64,000 bases of DNA from AP-15 sp963814805 (GTDB lineage Bacteria; Pseudomonadota; Alphaproteobacteria; ATCC43930; CGMCC-115725), in contig CAWFER010000008.1 in the NCBI GenBank assembly GCA_963814805.1, positions 1 through 64,000 of the forward strand. Direction: 5' to 3'. The notes below the pieces were generated by a model that was given only the letters and a program-made list of their open reading frames with translations, was not told where the DNA came from and made no database searches. Both the position numbers and the translations under genes were made by a program. Numbering within the stretch: position 1 is the stretch's first letter; each line of letters starts with the position of its first letter. Shown here in pieces: positions 1-9,703 of the stretch.

Positions 1-47
1 CAAGCGTCCCTTCCTTTGGCCGGTGGCGGCCGGGAAGGGCTTGGGGG

Positions 48-1552
48 ATGATTGGCGTGGACATGATTGGCTCAGATACGGCGTGCCTATTTTGAGCAGC
101 GACTTGCCGATCAAGGAGATCGTGCGGACGTTGTCGGTATCGCGCGCGACGGTGCGCAAGGTGATCCGCGGGGAGAAGACCGAGTTCAAGTACGAGCGCG
201 GAGTTCAGCCGGCGCCCAAGCTCGGCGAGTGGGTCGAGGTCCTGACCGAGATCCTGGAGAGGGGAAGCCAAGCTGCCTCGGCGGGAGCGGCGATCGACTC
301 AGCGGCTGTTCGAGGAGTTGCGTGGGCGCGGCTATGACGGCGCCCACGACAGCGTGCACCGGTTCGTCAAGACGTGGCGGGACGAGCGGGCGCGGGTTCC
401 GGCGCAGGCGTTCGTGCCGATGAGCTTTGCGCCCTGGCGAGGCATACCAGTTCGACTGGAGCCACGAGACGATCACGCTGCAGGGGCTGCCGCTGACGAT
501 CAAGGCGGCGCACATGAAGCTGTCGCACAGCCGGATGCCGTTCGTGCGCGCCTACTTCCGCGAGACCCAGGAACTGGTGTTCGACGCCCACGACAAGGCG
601 TTCCTCTTCTATGGCGGGGTCTGCCGGCGCGGCATCTACGACAACATGAAGACGGCGGTGGAGGCGATCTTCGTCGGCAAGGCGCGCCAGTATAATCGCC
701 GCTTTCTGCAGATGTGCTCGCACCACCTGATCGAGCCGGTGGCGTGCACGCCGGCATCGGGCTGGGAGAAGGGTCAGGTCGAGAACCAGGTCGGCAATCT
801 GCGCGACCAGCTGTTCCGCCCCAAGCCACGGGTGAAGAGCCTGGCCGAGCTGAACGCCTGGCTGGAAGATCAGTGCATCGCCTACGCCCAGCGAACCAAG
901 CATCCGGAGTTCAGGGACCGGACGATCTGGGAGGTGTTCCAGGACGAACGGGCGAGCCTGATGGAGCTGCGCGGGCCGTTCGACGGCTTTGTCGAGAAGG
1001 CGGTGCGCGCCACCACCACCTGCCTGATCATGGCCGATCACAACCGCTACAGCGTCGACGCGCGGGCCGCCGGCCGGATGGTTCTGGTGCGCTCTCATGC
1101 CGAGCGCATCGTGGTTCTCTTCAACGACGAGGTCGTGGCCGACCATCCCCGCCACTTCCGGCGCGACCAGATCATCTACGATCCCTGGCACTATCTGCCG
1201 GTGCTGGTGAGGAAGCCCGGCGCTTTGCGCAACGGCGCTCCCTTCAAGGATTGGGATCTGCCGCCCGCCTTGGCGCAGGTCCGCGCGAAGCTGAAGGGAC
1301 ACGCCGACGGCGATCGCCAGTTCGTCAAAGTGCTGGGCGCGGTGCTCGATCATGGGCTGGGTGCGGTCGAAGCCGCCTGCGCCGAAGCGCTCGCGGCCGG
1401 CATCGCCAGCGGCGACGTGATTCTGACCGTGCTGGCGCGGCAGCGGACAGCCGGCGGCGCCGCCCAGCATCACCACGCCCGATGCGCTGCGCCTGAAGAT
1501 CGAACCCGTGGCCGATTGTGGCCGCTACGACAGCATAAGGAAGGTCGCCTGA
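48..1552 (+). pseudogene. istA: IS21 transposase IstA, broken by at least five frameshifts
   Basis: IstA is the DDE transposase of IS21 elements. The parts are recognisable but lie in successive frames: the start MIGVDMI at 48; AQIRRAYFEQRL from about 70; the helix-turn-helix LPIKEIVRTLSVSRATVRK from about 107; LPRRERRSTQRLFEEL from about 265; then the catalytic core from PGEAYQFDWSHE (433) on; and a C-terminus ending at the TGA at 1550-1552. Each shift behaves like one extra base, for example a C in the CCC run at 432. The last shift, near 1447, makes the open frame run on into istB, so a naive reading gives a false IstA-IstB fusion of 617 residues. The TGA overlaps the ATG of istB, the normal coupling of the pair. 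It is either a decayed gene or one with insertion-type sequence errors. Confidence 0.8.
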
Positions 1553-2280
1553 TGGAACGCCATGAAATCCTCGAGGCCATGAGCGAACTCAAGCTCTACG
1601 GCATGCGCGCCAGCTTCGATGAGATCGCCGGCAAGGGCCTCGCCCGGCGCGACGAGATCTATCCGCTCATCGCCAGCCTGATCCGGGCCGAGCACACGCA
1701 CCGCCAGGCCCGATCGATCAGCTATCGCATCGGCGGCGCCAAGTTCCCGGTCCTCAAAGACCTCGACAAGTTCGTCTTCGCCGATACGCCGGTCGATGAG
1801 GGCCAGGTGCGCGAACTCGCCACCGGCGCCTTCCTCGACGCCAAGCGCAATGCGATCTTCATCGGCGGCACCGGCACCGGCAAAACCCATCTATGCATCG
1901 GCGTCGCCTCGGCCGTCATCCGCGCCCGCGCCAGGGGCCGCTTCTTCAACCTGGTCGATCTCGTCAACCAGCTCGAGCAGGAGAAGGCCGCCGGTCGCAG
2001 CGGCCGCCTGGCCGAGAAGCTGCTGCGCTACGATCTCATCGTCATCGACGAACTCGGCTATCTGCCGTTCAGCCAGCCCGGCGGCCAGTTGCTGTTCCAC
2101 CTGATCAGCAAGCTCTACGAGAACACCTCGCTGCTGATCACCACCAACCTCGCCTTCGCCGATTGGCCCCAGGTGTTCGGCGACGCCAAGATGACCACCG
2201 CCATGCTCGATCGCCTGACCCATCACTGCGACATCATCGAGACCGGCAACACCAGCTGGCGATTCAAAAACCGCAGCTGA
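1552..2280 (+). CDS. istB: IS21 transposition helper ATPase IstB
   Basis: IstB is the AAA+ ATPase that helps IstA select and capture target DNA. The ATG at 1552 overlaps the TGA that ends the natural istA frame. The 242-residue product has the usual family length. Visible motifs are an N-terminal helical region (HRQARSISYRIGGAKFPVLKDL), a Walker A motif GGTGTGKTH at about residues 105-113, a Walker B motif LIVIDELGYL at about 162-171, and a sensor-like LLITTNL. The gene is complete, unlike its partner istA. The frame is open upstream only because of the istA frameshifts, so the ATG at 1552 is the real start. Confidence 0.9.
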   Translation: MERHEILEAMSELKLYGMRASFDEIAGKGLARRDEIYPLIASLIRAEHTHRQARSISYRIGGAKFPVLKDLDKFVFADTPVDEGQVRELATGAFLDAKRNAIFIGGTGTGKTHLCIGVASAVIRARARGRFFNLVDLVNQLEQEKAAGRSGRLAEKLLRYDLIVIDELGYLPFSQPGGQLLFHLISKLYENTSLLITTNLAFADWPQVFGDAKMTTAMLDRLTHHCDIIETGNTSWRFKNRS

Positions 2281-2430
2281 AAACCGTCCCCCGGACCCCC
2301 CCGGGCTTACCCACGTGGGTAAACAGGCACCTCCCGCGCTTCGCTCCGTCAGCACTCGGGGCGCGTCAGCTCCACGTGCGCGGGTCCCTCCTGTGCACTA
2401 CATGGATAAGCCTGAACCAACCCCCGCTGA

Positions 2431-2481
2431 GGGGTCCCGATTGGACGCGAAAAGGGGGTCGCAGTTGCAAGCGAATTGACA
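2431..2481 (+). repeat. IS21 right terminal repeat region
   Basis: The sequence ending at 2481 reads TGTCAATTCGCTTGC when taken inward on the minus strand and continues with a G/C-rich stretch containing GACCCCC. A diverged copy of the same terminus, beginning TGTCAATCAGCGTGCAATCG, occurs at 9468 next to a second istB fragment, which supports both being IS21-type ends. Confidence 0.7.
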
Positions 2482-3652
2482 GGCGATAGCCGCCGATCAC
2501 GGCCTCGACACCGTCGCCTATGTGATCGGCGCCTTCAATGCCGGGCTATTGCCGGCGCCGCTATTCGGTGTGCTCGCCGAGCGCGGCCGCCTGTTCCGGC
2601 CGATGTTCTTTGGCAGCTTTGTCGTGCTGGCTCTCGCTCTCGCTGCGATGGGAGAGGCACCCACACCCGGCCTATGGATCATCCTGGCGCTGCTGGCCGG
2701 CCTTGGGGTCGGCGACATCGCGACGGTGGCGCCGCTTTTCGTCGTCGATTTCACGCCGGAATTCGAGTGGGACTCGCGCATCGGCTGGCTTCAGGGGTTC
2801 AACGGTGCCGGCCAGCTCATCGGGCTTCTGCTCGCCGGGCTGATTGCCCATGGCCCGCTCGCCTACGGCTTCTGGGCGGCCTCGGCGTTCTCCGGACTGG
2901 CGCTCTTCGTCGGCCAGATCGGTCTGCCCTCGGGCGGCCACCGACGAAGGGTCCGTCCGCCGCCGCTCGCATGGGGGGATCTGACGGGCCGTTTCCAGCC
3001 GGAAACGCCCGTCGGCGGCTTATTGCAGCATTCGCATCACCTGGCGCAAGCGGCACTGCGCCGCCTGCCCAAATCTTCGGGCCATGAATTCGGCCGTTTC
3101 CTGCTGTCCTGGGCTCTGTTGAATTTTGGTGTCGCCCCATTCTTCGCTTATTACCCGCTGCTGATGCAGAACAGCTATGGCATCGATCCGACCGCGACGG
3201 CTCTCTTATATGCGCTGTCTGCGGGCGTCGGGGTCGCCCTCTTCGTGCTTTCGGGCCGCATAGCGCAGCGGTCCGGCCCAAGGCTCGTCTTTCAGCTCGG
3301 CCTCGCGGCTCGCATGTCGGGTTTCGTGGTGCTTGCCGTGCTCAGCCTGATGACGTGGTCCGGAGAGCCGATCGCGGCCATGCTTGGCTTCGCCGCGATC
3401 ATGCTCGCCTGGCCGATCCTCAGTGTGTCCGGCACCGATCTTGCGGCGCGGCTGACACCAATCGGCGAAGGCGCAGCGATGGGTCTTCTGGCGGCCAGCA
3501 ATGCATTGGCGACACTGCTGGGCACCTTCCTCGCCGGCCCGATCGTCGAATGGCTCGGCTTCAAGATCGTGCCGCTGATTGCGATTGCCGGTCTGTCGGG
3601 CGCGGGGATGCTGATGCGTCGGAGCCGCCGCCGAGGCAAGTACCCCGCTTGA
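2480..3652 (+). pseudogene. MFS transporter, 5' end removed by IS21
   Basis: The frame is open from the IS21 boundary (2480) to TGA 3652 and encodes about 390 residues of a major facilitator superfamily permease. Many hydrophobic helices are visible, including FGSFVVLALALAAM, WIILALLAGLGVGDI, LLSWALLNFGVAPFFAYYPLL and ATLLGTFLAGPIVEWLGF. The product lacks the first one or two helices and the normal start, because codons before the first possible start (GTG 2522) are already coding-like (AADHGLDTVAYV). Substrate unknown. An internal GTG could allow translation of a truncated protein, but a functional carrier is unlikely. The missing 5' part should lie to the left of the IS, outside the window. 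Confidence 0.75.
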
Positions 3653-3855
3653 GGGGGAACCGGCCTCGCCGGGAACCGGCATGTTCGCCTCTGACGAAAT
3701 TCGCCTTGCAGTTTGTTGACCTCGCCGTGCATGCGATCGATCTGCGTCGATTTACTGCCCTCCGGTGTCCGGGCAACGCGGTCGCCTCCTCGCGGCGATG
3801 GCGCAGCACGACAGCGTCTTTGTGCCGCCGTAAGGGGTGGTCGTTGGTCCAAGGA

Positions 3856-4986
3856 TCAGTCGAGCGATTTGCGGAATCGCAGCACGCTGATCATCAACAT
3901 GCCGGCGCCGAGCGCCGTCATGGCCACGAGCTCTGGCCCCAGATCGGATATCCCGACCCCCTTGAGGAAGACGGCTCGGATCACGATGAGAAAATAGCGA
4001 AGCGGATTGAGAAACGTGAACCATTGCAGCCATTGCGGCATGGCGGCGATCGGGAAGGCGAACCCCGACAGGATGAACAACGGGTTGACCAGAAAAAAAT
4101 TGAGCGCGAACGCCTGCTGTTGCGTTCGTGAAAAGGTGGAGAGGAGCAGGCCAAGACCGAGGGCGCCGAGCAGGAACAGCGAGGCCCCGAGCAGCATGAC
4201 GAGCGGATTGCCGATGAACGGCACCTGGAACCACAGCACGCCGACCGCCGAGACCAGCGCCACATCGGCGAGCCCGATCAGGAAGAACGGCAGGGTCTTG
4301 CCGAGAATGAACTCGACGGGTCGTATCGGGCTCACCATGATCTGCTCGAGGGTGCCCATTTCGCGCTCCCGCACGACGGCGAAAGAGGTCAGGTTCGCGA
4401 CCTGCACGAGGGTTAAGGTGCCGATGACGCCGGGGATGAAGAACCAGCGGTCATCAAGCCCGGCGTTGAACCATGGCCGTTCCTGCAGCGCGACCGACAC
4501 GGCGGGCGGAGCGGCGCCGGCCACAGCCGGCCATGCCCTCGCTGCTTCCTCGGCCTCGAACCGCGCGACGATCTGGCTGACATAGCCGAGCGCGATCAGG
4601 GCCGTATTCGAATTGGTGCCGTCCACCAGCACCTGCAGCGGCGCCGCCTGCCCGTTGTTTAGATATCGGGCGAAGCCGGCGTGGATGACGATCGCGAGCG
4701 TCGCCTTGCCGGTATCAAGGTCCCGTGTGATCCGATGCTGATCGACTGCGTAATCTACGATGTCGAAACGCCCGGTGGCGACGAAATGCGAGAGTAGGCT
4801 GCGGCTCGCCGCACTGCGGTCGAGATCGAGCACCGCCGTCGAAACATTGTTGACGGTGAATGTCGCCGCATAGCCATAGATGATCATCTGCAACAGTAGC
4901 GGCACGACGAGCCGGAACAGCGCCCAGCGATCGCGGCGGAGTTCGAGAAACTCCTTCACCAGCATGACGTGCAGACGCTCGAGCAT
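3856..4986 (-). CDS. ABC-2 type exporter permease (YbhR-like)
   Basis: A 376-residue inner-membrane permease of the ABC-2 family. It has one N-terminal membrane segment (LFRLVVPLLLQMIIYGYAA), a large extracytoplasmic domain (residues about 40-175) and five C-terminal helices. The stretch EREMGTLEQIMVSPIRPVEFILGK is the usual coupling-helix signature of this family. It is the last gene of the operon at 3856-9171, six bases after the preceding permease gene. Together with that permease, the two ATPases and the membrane-fusion protein it should form a tripartite-like efflux system like E. coli YbhGFSR. Drug or solvent export is an inference from the family. The next 200 bases downstream hold no gene I can see. 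Confidence 0.88.
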   Translation of the reverse strand: MLERLHVMLVKEFLELRRDRWALFRLVVPLLLQMIIYGYAATFTVNNVSTAVLDLDRSAASRSLLSHFVATGRFDIVDYAVDQHRITRDLDTGKATLAIVIHAGFARYLNNGQAAPLQVLVDGTNSNTALIALGYVSQIVARFEAEEAARAWPAVAGAAPPAVSVALQERPWFNAGLDDRWFFIPGVIGTLTLVQVANLTSFAVVREREMGTLEQIMVSPIRPVEFILGKTLPFFLIGLADVALVSAVGVLWFQVPFIGNPLVMLLGASLFLLGALGLGLLLSTFSRTQQQAFALNFFLVNPLFILSGFAFPIAAMPQWLQWFTFLNPLRYFLIVIRAVFLKGVGISDLGPELVAMTALGAGMLMISVLRFRKSLD

Positions 4987-4992
4987 TGTCCT

Positions 4993-6132
4993 CTAGTCCA
5001 GGCGCTTGCGGAAGGCGCGCGCGGCCAGCCAGATGATCGCGGCGGCATAGATCGCCAAGCCCAGGATCGGCAGTATCAGATCGGGCGCGGAGCTACCCTT
5101 CAGGAACACTGCCCGCAGGATCGTGACGTAGTAGCGGGCGTAGACAATGAGGGTCATGGCCTGGATCGGCGCCGGCATCTGATCGATCGGAAAGGTGTAG
5201 CCCGACAGCATGCTGGTCGGCAGCATCGTAACGATCAGAGCGACCTGGCTGGCGCCGAGCTGGCTCTTGATGCGCACAGACAGGAGATAGCCGATGCCGA
5301 GGACGACGAGCAGGAACAGAGCCGTCGTCAGCAGCAAGGTGCTGACGCTGCCGCGAAACGGCACCATGAACCACCAGATCGCCGCCGCGAGGCAGAAGGC
5401 TGCATCGAAGAGGCCGATCAGGAAATAGGGGATGAGCTTGCCGAGCAGCACCTCGAGCGCGCTGACCGGGGTGGAAATCAGCTGCTCCATGGTGCCGCGC
5501 TCCCACTCGCGCGACACGGTCAGCGAGGTGAGCTGCGCGCCAACGAGCGCCAGGATCACCGCGACGACGCCGGGAACGATGAAGTTGCGGCTGTCGAGCC
5601 CCTCGTTGAACCAGACGCGCGGTTCGAGATCGACGGTTCCGACGGTCGCAGGCTGAAACCCATGCGCCTGCGCCCAGCGCCTCTCGAAATCGGCGGTCGT
5701 CTCGGCGATGACGCCCTGGGCATAGCCGATCGCGACATTGGTCGTGTTGGCGTCGGTCGCGTCGAACACCGTCTGCACCGCCGCGCTGCCGGTTGTCATG
5801 AAGACGCGCGAGAAATCGACCGGGATCGTCACGACGCCAATGCAGGTGCCGCGGTCCATCGCCTCGCGCACGGCGCGGTTGCTGCCCAGCGATCGCACGG
5901 CCGAGAACCAGCCCGAGGCGACAAAGCGCCCCACGAGATCGCGGCTGAGCTGGCTGTTTTCCTGGTCATAGATGCATAGTGGCACATGCTTGATGTCGAG
6001 GCTGACGCCGTACCCCAGCAGCACCATCTGCATCAGCGGCATCAACAGCGCGACCGCGAGGCTGCGCGGGTCGCGCCAGATCTGCAGCGTTTCCTTGAAC
6101 GCCATCGCGAAGAGGCGGCGCGGGTTTATCAA
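4993..6132 (-). CDS. ABC-2 type exporter permease (YbhS-like)
   Basis: A 379-residue ABC-2 permease, homologous in layout to its downstream neighbour: N-terminal helix after IWRDPRSLAVALLMPLMQM, periplasmic loop, then five helices. The coupling motif EWERGTMEQLISTPVSALEVLLGK is clear. I chose the TTG at 6132 because it overlaps the TGA of the upstream ATPase gene and keeps the family-typical N-terminus NPRRLFAMAFKETLQ; an ATG at 6105 would remove it. The frame stays open far upstream, but that part is antisense to nothing real and overlaps the ATPase gene. Partner of the adjacent permease as a heterodimeric channel. Confidence 0.85.
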   Translation of the reverse strand: MINPRRLFAMAFKETLQIWRDPRSLAVALLMPLMQMVLLGYGVSLDIKHVPLCIYDQENSQLSRDLVGRFVASGWFSAVRSLGSNRAVREAMDRGTCIGVVTIPVDFSRVFMTTGSAAVQTVFDATDANTTNVAIGYAQGVIAETTADFERRWAQAHGFQPATVGTVDLEPRVWFNEGLDSRNFIVPGVVAVILALVGAQLTSLTVSREWERGTMEQLISTPVSALEVLLGKLIPYFLIGLFDAAFCLAAAIWWFMVPFRGSVSTLLLTTALFLLVVLGIGYLLSVRIKSQLGASQVALIVTMLPTSMLSGYTFPIDQMPAPIQAMTLIVYARYYVTILRAVFLKGSSAPDLILPILGLAIYAAAIIWLAARAFRKRLD

Positions 6133-7076
6133 GCGCCCTCTCTCGCCTGTCCGCGCGACACGAGTTGAACAAACACGTCCTCCAAAGTCGGCGCGATCGG
6201 CCGGAGCGGGCCAACCGCGACGCCGCGCCGCTCCAGATGGGGTTGCAGGTCCGCCGCAGCGGCCGCATGGCCGACGAGCACATGCAATTTGTCGCCGAAG
6301 ATCGCGGCCTCGATGACCTCGGGCATGTCCTTCAGCGCCGCCAGCGCGGCGCCCAAGGGCGTGCAGGCGATCTCGAACAGAGCGCCGCCGAGATCGCGCC
6401 GCCGCAATTCGCCAGGCCGGCCCAGCGCCACCAGCCGGCCGGCGTCGATCAGCGCGATGCGGTTGCAGTATTCTGCTTCGTCCATGTAGTGGGTCGAGAC
6501 CAGAACCGTGACGCCGTCCCCGGCGAGCCGGTGTATAAGGTCCCAGAATCGGCGTCGCGCCTCGGGCTCGACCCCCGAGGTCGGCTCGTCGAGGAACAGT
6601 ACCGGCGGGCGGTGCAGGATCGCGCAGCCGAGGGCGAGGCGCTGCTTCCAGCCGCCGGCCAATGTGCGCACGAGCGCGTCTTCGCGCCCTTCGAGCCCGG
6701 CCATGCCGATCACGAACCGGGTGCGCGCGTCGATCTCGCGACGCGGAACCTGATAGATGCCGCCGAAGAAGCGCAGGTTTTCGCGGCAGGTCAGATCGCC
6801 ATAGAGGGAGAATTTCTGCGACATGTAGCCGATATGCGCGCGCACCGCCTCCGGCTCTCGGCCGACATCGAAGCCGGCCACGAAGGCGCGCCCGGCGCTC
6901 GGCCGCAACAACCCGCACAGCATGCGGATCGCCGTCGATTTGCCGGCTCCGTTGGGGCCGATGAAGCCGACGATCTGGCCCTTGTCGATACTGAGATCGA
7001 GCCGGTCTACGGCCGTGAACTTTCCGAACCGCTTCGTCAGGCCTGCGGCGAGGACGGCCGGCGCCGGGCCGGTCAT
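6129..7076 (-). CDS. ABC transporter ATP-binding protein (second ATPase of exporter)
   Basis: A 315-residue ABC ATPase. Walker A GPNGAGKST is at about residues 38-46, the Q-loop is in YMSQKFSLYGDLT, the signature is at LAGGWKQRLALG (a variant of LSGGQ), and Walker B VLFLDEPTSGVEP is followed by the H-loop VSTHYMDEAEY. The C-terminal 80 residues form the extra domain typical of ABC-2 exporter ATPases. Its start overlaps the stop of the upstream ATPase by four bases (ATGA), and its stop overlaps the TTG of the downstream permease, so the genes are translationally coupled. In E. coli YbhF the two ATPase units are fused; here they are separate genes. Confidence 0.9.
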   Translation of the reverse strand: MTGPAPAVLAAGLTKRFGKFTAVDRLDLSIDKGQIVGFIGPNGAGKSTAIRMLCGLLRPSAGRAFVAGFDVGREPEAVRAHIGYMSQKFSLYGDLTCRENLRFFGGIYQVPRREIDARTRFVIGMAGLEGREDALVRTLAGGWKQRLALGCAILHRPPVLFLDEPTSGVEPEARRRFWDLIHRLAGDGVTVLVSTHYMDEAEYCNRIALIDAGRLVALGRPGELRRRDLGGALFEIACTPLGAALAALKDMPEVIEAAIFGDKLHVLVGHAAAAADLQPHLERRGVAVGPLRPIAPTLEDVFVQLVSRGQAREGA

Positions 7077-8005
7077 GCCGCGCTCCCCGCTCCCAGCAGA
7101 GCGACGAAGACGTCCTCGATCCCGGGCTCGATCCGGGTGATCTCGGCAGGGGCAAGCGCGCGGGCCGCGATCCGGGCGCGCAATTCGGGCAGGCGGCGAT
7201 CCGCATCGTCGACGCGCACATGGACGCGATCGCCCATGAGGAGCTGCCCCAGCACGCCCGGAGCGCCGGCCAGCGCCGCGTATACGGCGCGGGGATCCTC
7301 GGCGACGATCGCGAGCAAGGCCCCCGGCATCGCCTGCTTGAGCCGGGCCGGCATGTCACAAGCGCGGATTTCGCCGGCGTTCACAAGGGCAAGGCGGGAG
7401 CAGCGCTCCGCCTCGTCCATATAGGCGGTCGACAGGATCACGGTGACGCCGCTCTCGCGCAGATTGTAAAGTACGGCCCAGAAATCGCGGCGGGATACCG
7501 GGTCCACACCGGTCGTCGGCTCGTCGAGCAGCAGGACGCGGGGGGTGTGGATCAAGGCGCAGACGAGCCCCAGCTTCTGCTTCATGCCGCCGGAGAGCCT
7601 GCCCGCCAGGCGGCGCTGAAACGGCGCCAGCCCGGCCGCCTCAAGCAATTCCAGGCCGCGCGCGCGGCGCAGCTTGCGCGGGACGCCGAACAGTTCGCCG
7701 TAGAAGAACATGTTCTCGGCGACGGTCAGGTCTTCGTAAAGGCCAAAGGATTGCGGCATGTAGCTGAGGCGCGGCTTGGCGCGCTCCGGCTCGGCCACGA
7801 CGTCGATCCCGTCGAGTACGATCACGCCGGCGTCAGGCGGCAGGACGCCGGCTAGCATGCGCATGATCGTCGTCTTCCCGGCCCCGTCGGGGCCGACCAG
7901 GCCGAAGATCTCTCCGCGTTCGACCGCGAGGCTGACGCCGCGCACCGCCGCGACCGGGCCGAAACGCCGGATGAGGCCTTCCGCGCGGATTGCCAACTCG
8001 GTCAT
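7073..8005 (-). CDS. ABC transporter ATP-binding protein (first ATPase of exporter)
   Basis: A 310-residue ABC ATPase. Walker A is GPDGAGKTT, the Q-loop lies in YMPQSFGLYEDLTV, the signature is LSGGMKQKLGL, Walker B is VLLLDEPTTGVDP and the switch region is LSTAYMDEAERC, in which the usual His of the H-loop is Ala. That replacement is common in one half of asymmetric ATPase pairs, so this subunit may bind ATP with weak hydrolysis while the second ATPase keeps STH. ATGA overlap with both the membrane-fusion protein gene (upstream) and the second ATPase (downstream). Confidence 0.9.
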   Translation of the reverse strand: MTELAIRAEGLIRRFGPVAAVRGVSLAVERGEIFGLVGPDGAGKTTIMRMLAGVLPPDAGVIVLDGIDVVAEPERAKPRLSYMPQSFGLYEDLTVAENMFFYGELFGVPRKLRRARGLELLEAAGLAPFQRRLAGRLSGGMKQKLGLVCALIHTPRVLLLDEPTTGVDPVSRRDFWAVLYNLRESGVTVILSTAYMDEAERCSRLALVNAGEIRACDMPARLKQAMPGALLAIVAEDPRAVYAALAGAPGVLGQLLMGDRVHVRVDDADRRLPELRARIAARALAPAEITRIEPGIEDVFVALLGAGSAA

Positions 8006-9171
8006 TTGCCTGCCGGCAGCAGCTTGATCGTCGCATCGGCCGGCATCCCGGGCAGCAGCTCATGCGTCGGATTGGCGATGTCGATGCGGATGCGATAGAC
8101 GAGGGTGACGCGCTCGGCATGCGTTTCGACCGTCTTCGGCGTGAACTCCGCCTCGGGCGAGATAAAGCCGATGCGGCCGTGATAGACCTTGCCCGGATAG
8201 GTGTCGGTCGTCACGGTGACAGCCTCGCCGAGGCGGACCTTGCCGATATCGGGTTCGTTCACATAGGCGCGCAGCCACGGGTGGTCGAGATCGTCGAGGG
8301 TGATGATCGCCACCCCGGGTCCGGCGAGCTCGCCGAGTTCAGCTTCGCGCACCGCGATGACGCCGTTGAACGGGGCGCGCAGCACGGCATAGGAGAGCGT
8401 GATCCGGTCGAGCTTGAGCTTTGCCGCGACGGCAGTTTCGCTCGCCTCGGCGAGCGCCACATCGTTCTTCGCCACCTCGATCATCGCTTGGTCATGGGCC
8501 AGCGTTGCGGCCGATTGTTGCGCTGCGGTGTAGGCGAGATCGCGCGCCTGGATGGTGCCGGCGCGGGTCTTCGCCAATATTTCCGCCCGCTCGTAGTCGC
8601 GCTTTTTCTCCGCGAGATCGAACCGGTCGCTGACGACGCTGTGCTGCGCCGCGGCAAGAGTGCTCTCGTTCGCCGCGATCTGGGCGGCGGCAACCGCCAG
8701 ATTGGTGCGGTCGATCTCCACCTGCTGGCGATAGAGGCGCGCATCGACGCGCGCGAGCGCCATACCCCTGGCCACGACCGCGCCCTCGTCGAACGGCAGA
8801 TAGACGATCGGCGCCTCTATCTGCGTGAAGCTCAGCACGCTCTGATGCGCCTCGATGTTGCCGGATACCTCGACGAAACCGGGGATGGCCGGCGGCCCGA
8901 AGAGCGTCCGCAGGATGAGCGGTCCTCCGCGCCAGAGCCCATAACCCCCGGCAACAGCGATCAGAAGGGCCAGGATCAGCCATCCGAAACGATGCCGTCG
9001 CGTGACGACCAGCCCGGCATCCGAAGCACGTCGGAGAAAGGCTGTGGCCGAGTTTCCGACCTGCTCGCCCAAGGGGCCAGCTTCATGCTGCGGCCGGTCC
9101 GGCGCTGAGGATGATGTTCTGGCCGGCGAAGTAACGACAGGGTTCTCGGACACCGGTCCTCGACCTCCCAT
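8002..9171 (-). CDS. HlyD-family membrane fusion protein of ABC exporter
   Basis: A 389-residue periplasmic adaptor. After a cytoplasmic N-terminus of about 55 residues there is one membrane anchor (FGWLILALLIAVAGGYGLW), then a biotinyl-lipoyl-like half (SGNIEAHQSVLSFTQIEAPI), a long Ala/Glu-rich coiled-coil hairpin (about residues 130-240), the second lipoyl half (LRAPFNGVIAVREAELGEL) and a beta-barrel ending TIKLLPAGK. It is the first gene of the five-gene exporter operon and overlaps the first ATPase gene by ATGA. The start is uncertain: the ATG at 9171 gives a long Ser/Pro-rich head, and the frame remains open to 9210. Conserved sequence begins near the membrane anchor. Confidence 0.85.
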   Translation of the reverse strand: MGGRGPVSENPVVTSPARTSSSAPDRPQHEAGPLGEQVGNSATAFLRRASDAGLVVTRRHRFGWLILALLIAVAGGYGLWRGGPLILRTLFGPPAIPGFVEVSGNIEAHQSVLSFTQIEAPIVYLPFDEGAVVARGMALARVDARLYRQQVEIDRTNLAVAAAQIAANESTLAAAQHSVVSDRFDLAEKKRDYERAEILAKTRAGTIQARDLAYTAAQQSAATLAHDQAMIEVAKNDVALAEASETAVAAKLKLDRITLSYAVLRAPFNGVIAVREAELGELAGPGVAIITLDDLDHPWLRAYVNEPDIGKVRLGEAVTVTTDTYPGKVYHGRIGFISPEAEFTPKTVETHAERVTLVYRIRIDIANPTHELLPGMPADATIKLLPAGK

Positions 9172-9467
9172 TCCGCGGCCATTTATTGTGGACCTCGTCC
9201 GACGCGGCACTGACGTAGATCAAGCCATCGCTGTGGACTCCAGCCTCGATGCGGGCTGCCGCGATTTGTATGGCGGCGTTTTACCTAACCGGAAGAGCGG
9301 GCCACCGAATGCCCGACATCGCGATGTGAGGAACTTACACGCGACGGGCGGTAGTGAGCGCATTGTCGAAACACCTCTCGATTTCGATGCAACCTTCATC
9401 CTCCCGATGGTGCTGATGCCGGGGACCATCGATTTTCTCAGCACGTCTGTCGATTTCAGAAGTCGTT
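9172..9467. other. Intergenic stretch before the exporter operon
   Basis: About 300 bases with no convincing gene. It should contain the promoter of the minus-strand exporter operon, but I see no clear operator or promoter motif. It ends at an IS21-like terminus at 9468. Confidence 0.5.
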
Positions 9468-9703
9468 TGTCAATCAGCGTGCAATCGCGACCCACACCGG
9501 CGGTTGAGGAGCGGTCGTCCCCGGAGTCCATGGAGGGGCCCCGCACCAGATCGAGGGCGGTGAAGAAGCGCACGCGGGCGCCGTTGCGCCCGCAATTGGC
9601 GCCGAGCGCTATCGATACATGGCTCTTGCCGGCGCCGGTTCCGCCGATCAGGACGGCGTTGCGCTGGGTGGCGAGAAAGCCGCCTTGGTGCAGCGTTTAG
9701 GCC
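9468..9703 (-). pseudogene. Second IS21-family remnant: istB fragment plus terminal repeat
   Basis: On the minus strand, 9703-9535 encodes LHQGGFLATQRNAVLIGGTGAGKSH and continues to RVRFFTALDLV. This is the Walker A region of IstB (GGTGTGKT-like, here GGTGAGKS). The gene then breaks off, and 9468-9493 carries a TGTCAATCAGCGTGCAATCG terminus like that of the IS21 copy at 2481. The fragment is a different istB from the intact one at 1552. The missing N-terminal part appears at 10436-10645 on the opposite strand. Confidence 0.7.

Larger units (their letters stand above)
1..2481 (+). mobile_element. IS21-family insertion sequence (left end outside window)
   Basis: An IS21-type element with the istA-istB gene pair followed by a terminal repeat. 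The right boundary is placed at 2481: the sequence there, read on the minus strand, begins TGTCAATTCGCTTGCAACTG, which has the TG start expected of IS21 ends. Directly after 2481 the open frame of an MFS transporter begins mid-protein, so the element interrupted that gene. The left terminal repeat is not in the window. istA is badly frameshifted, so this copy is probably not autonomous unless the indels are sequence errors. Confidence 0.85.

Noticed and set aside
367..1476. Long minus-strand open frame of 369 residues opposite istA
   Set aside because: It is a GC-rich shadow frame; its translation is low in hydrophobic residues and matches no family, while the plus strand encodes a known transposase.
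427..2280. A 617-residue IstA-IstB fusion protein
   Set aside because: The fusion results from a one-base shift near 1447. The natural istA frame ends with a TGA overlapping the istB ATG at 1552, as in normal IS21 elements.
4993..7359. A 788-residue permease running through the upstream ATPase gene
   Set aside because: The upstream part is the shadow of the two ATPase genes; the real start is near 6132, overlapping the ATPase stop.
9220..9573. Hypothetical gene of 117 residues
   Set aside because: It overlaps the IS21 terminus and an istB fragment and has no ribosome site or conserved feature.
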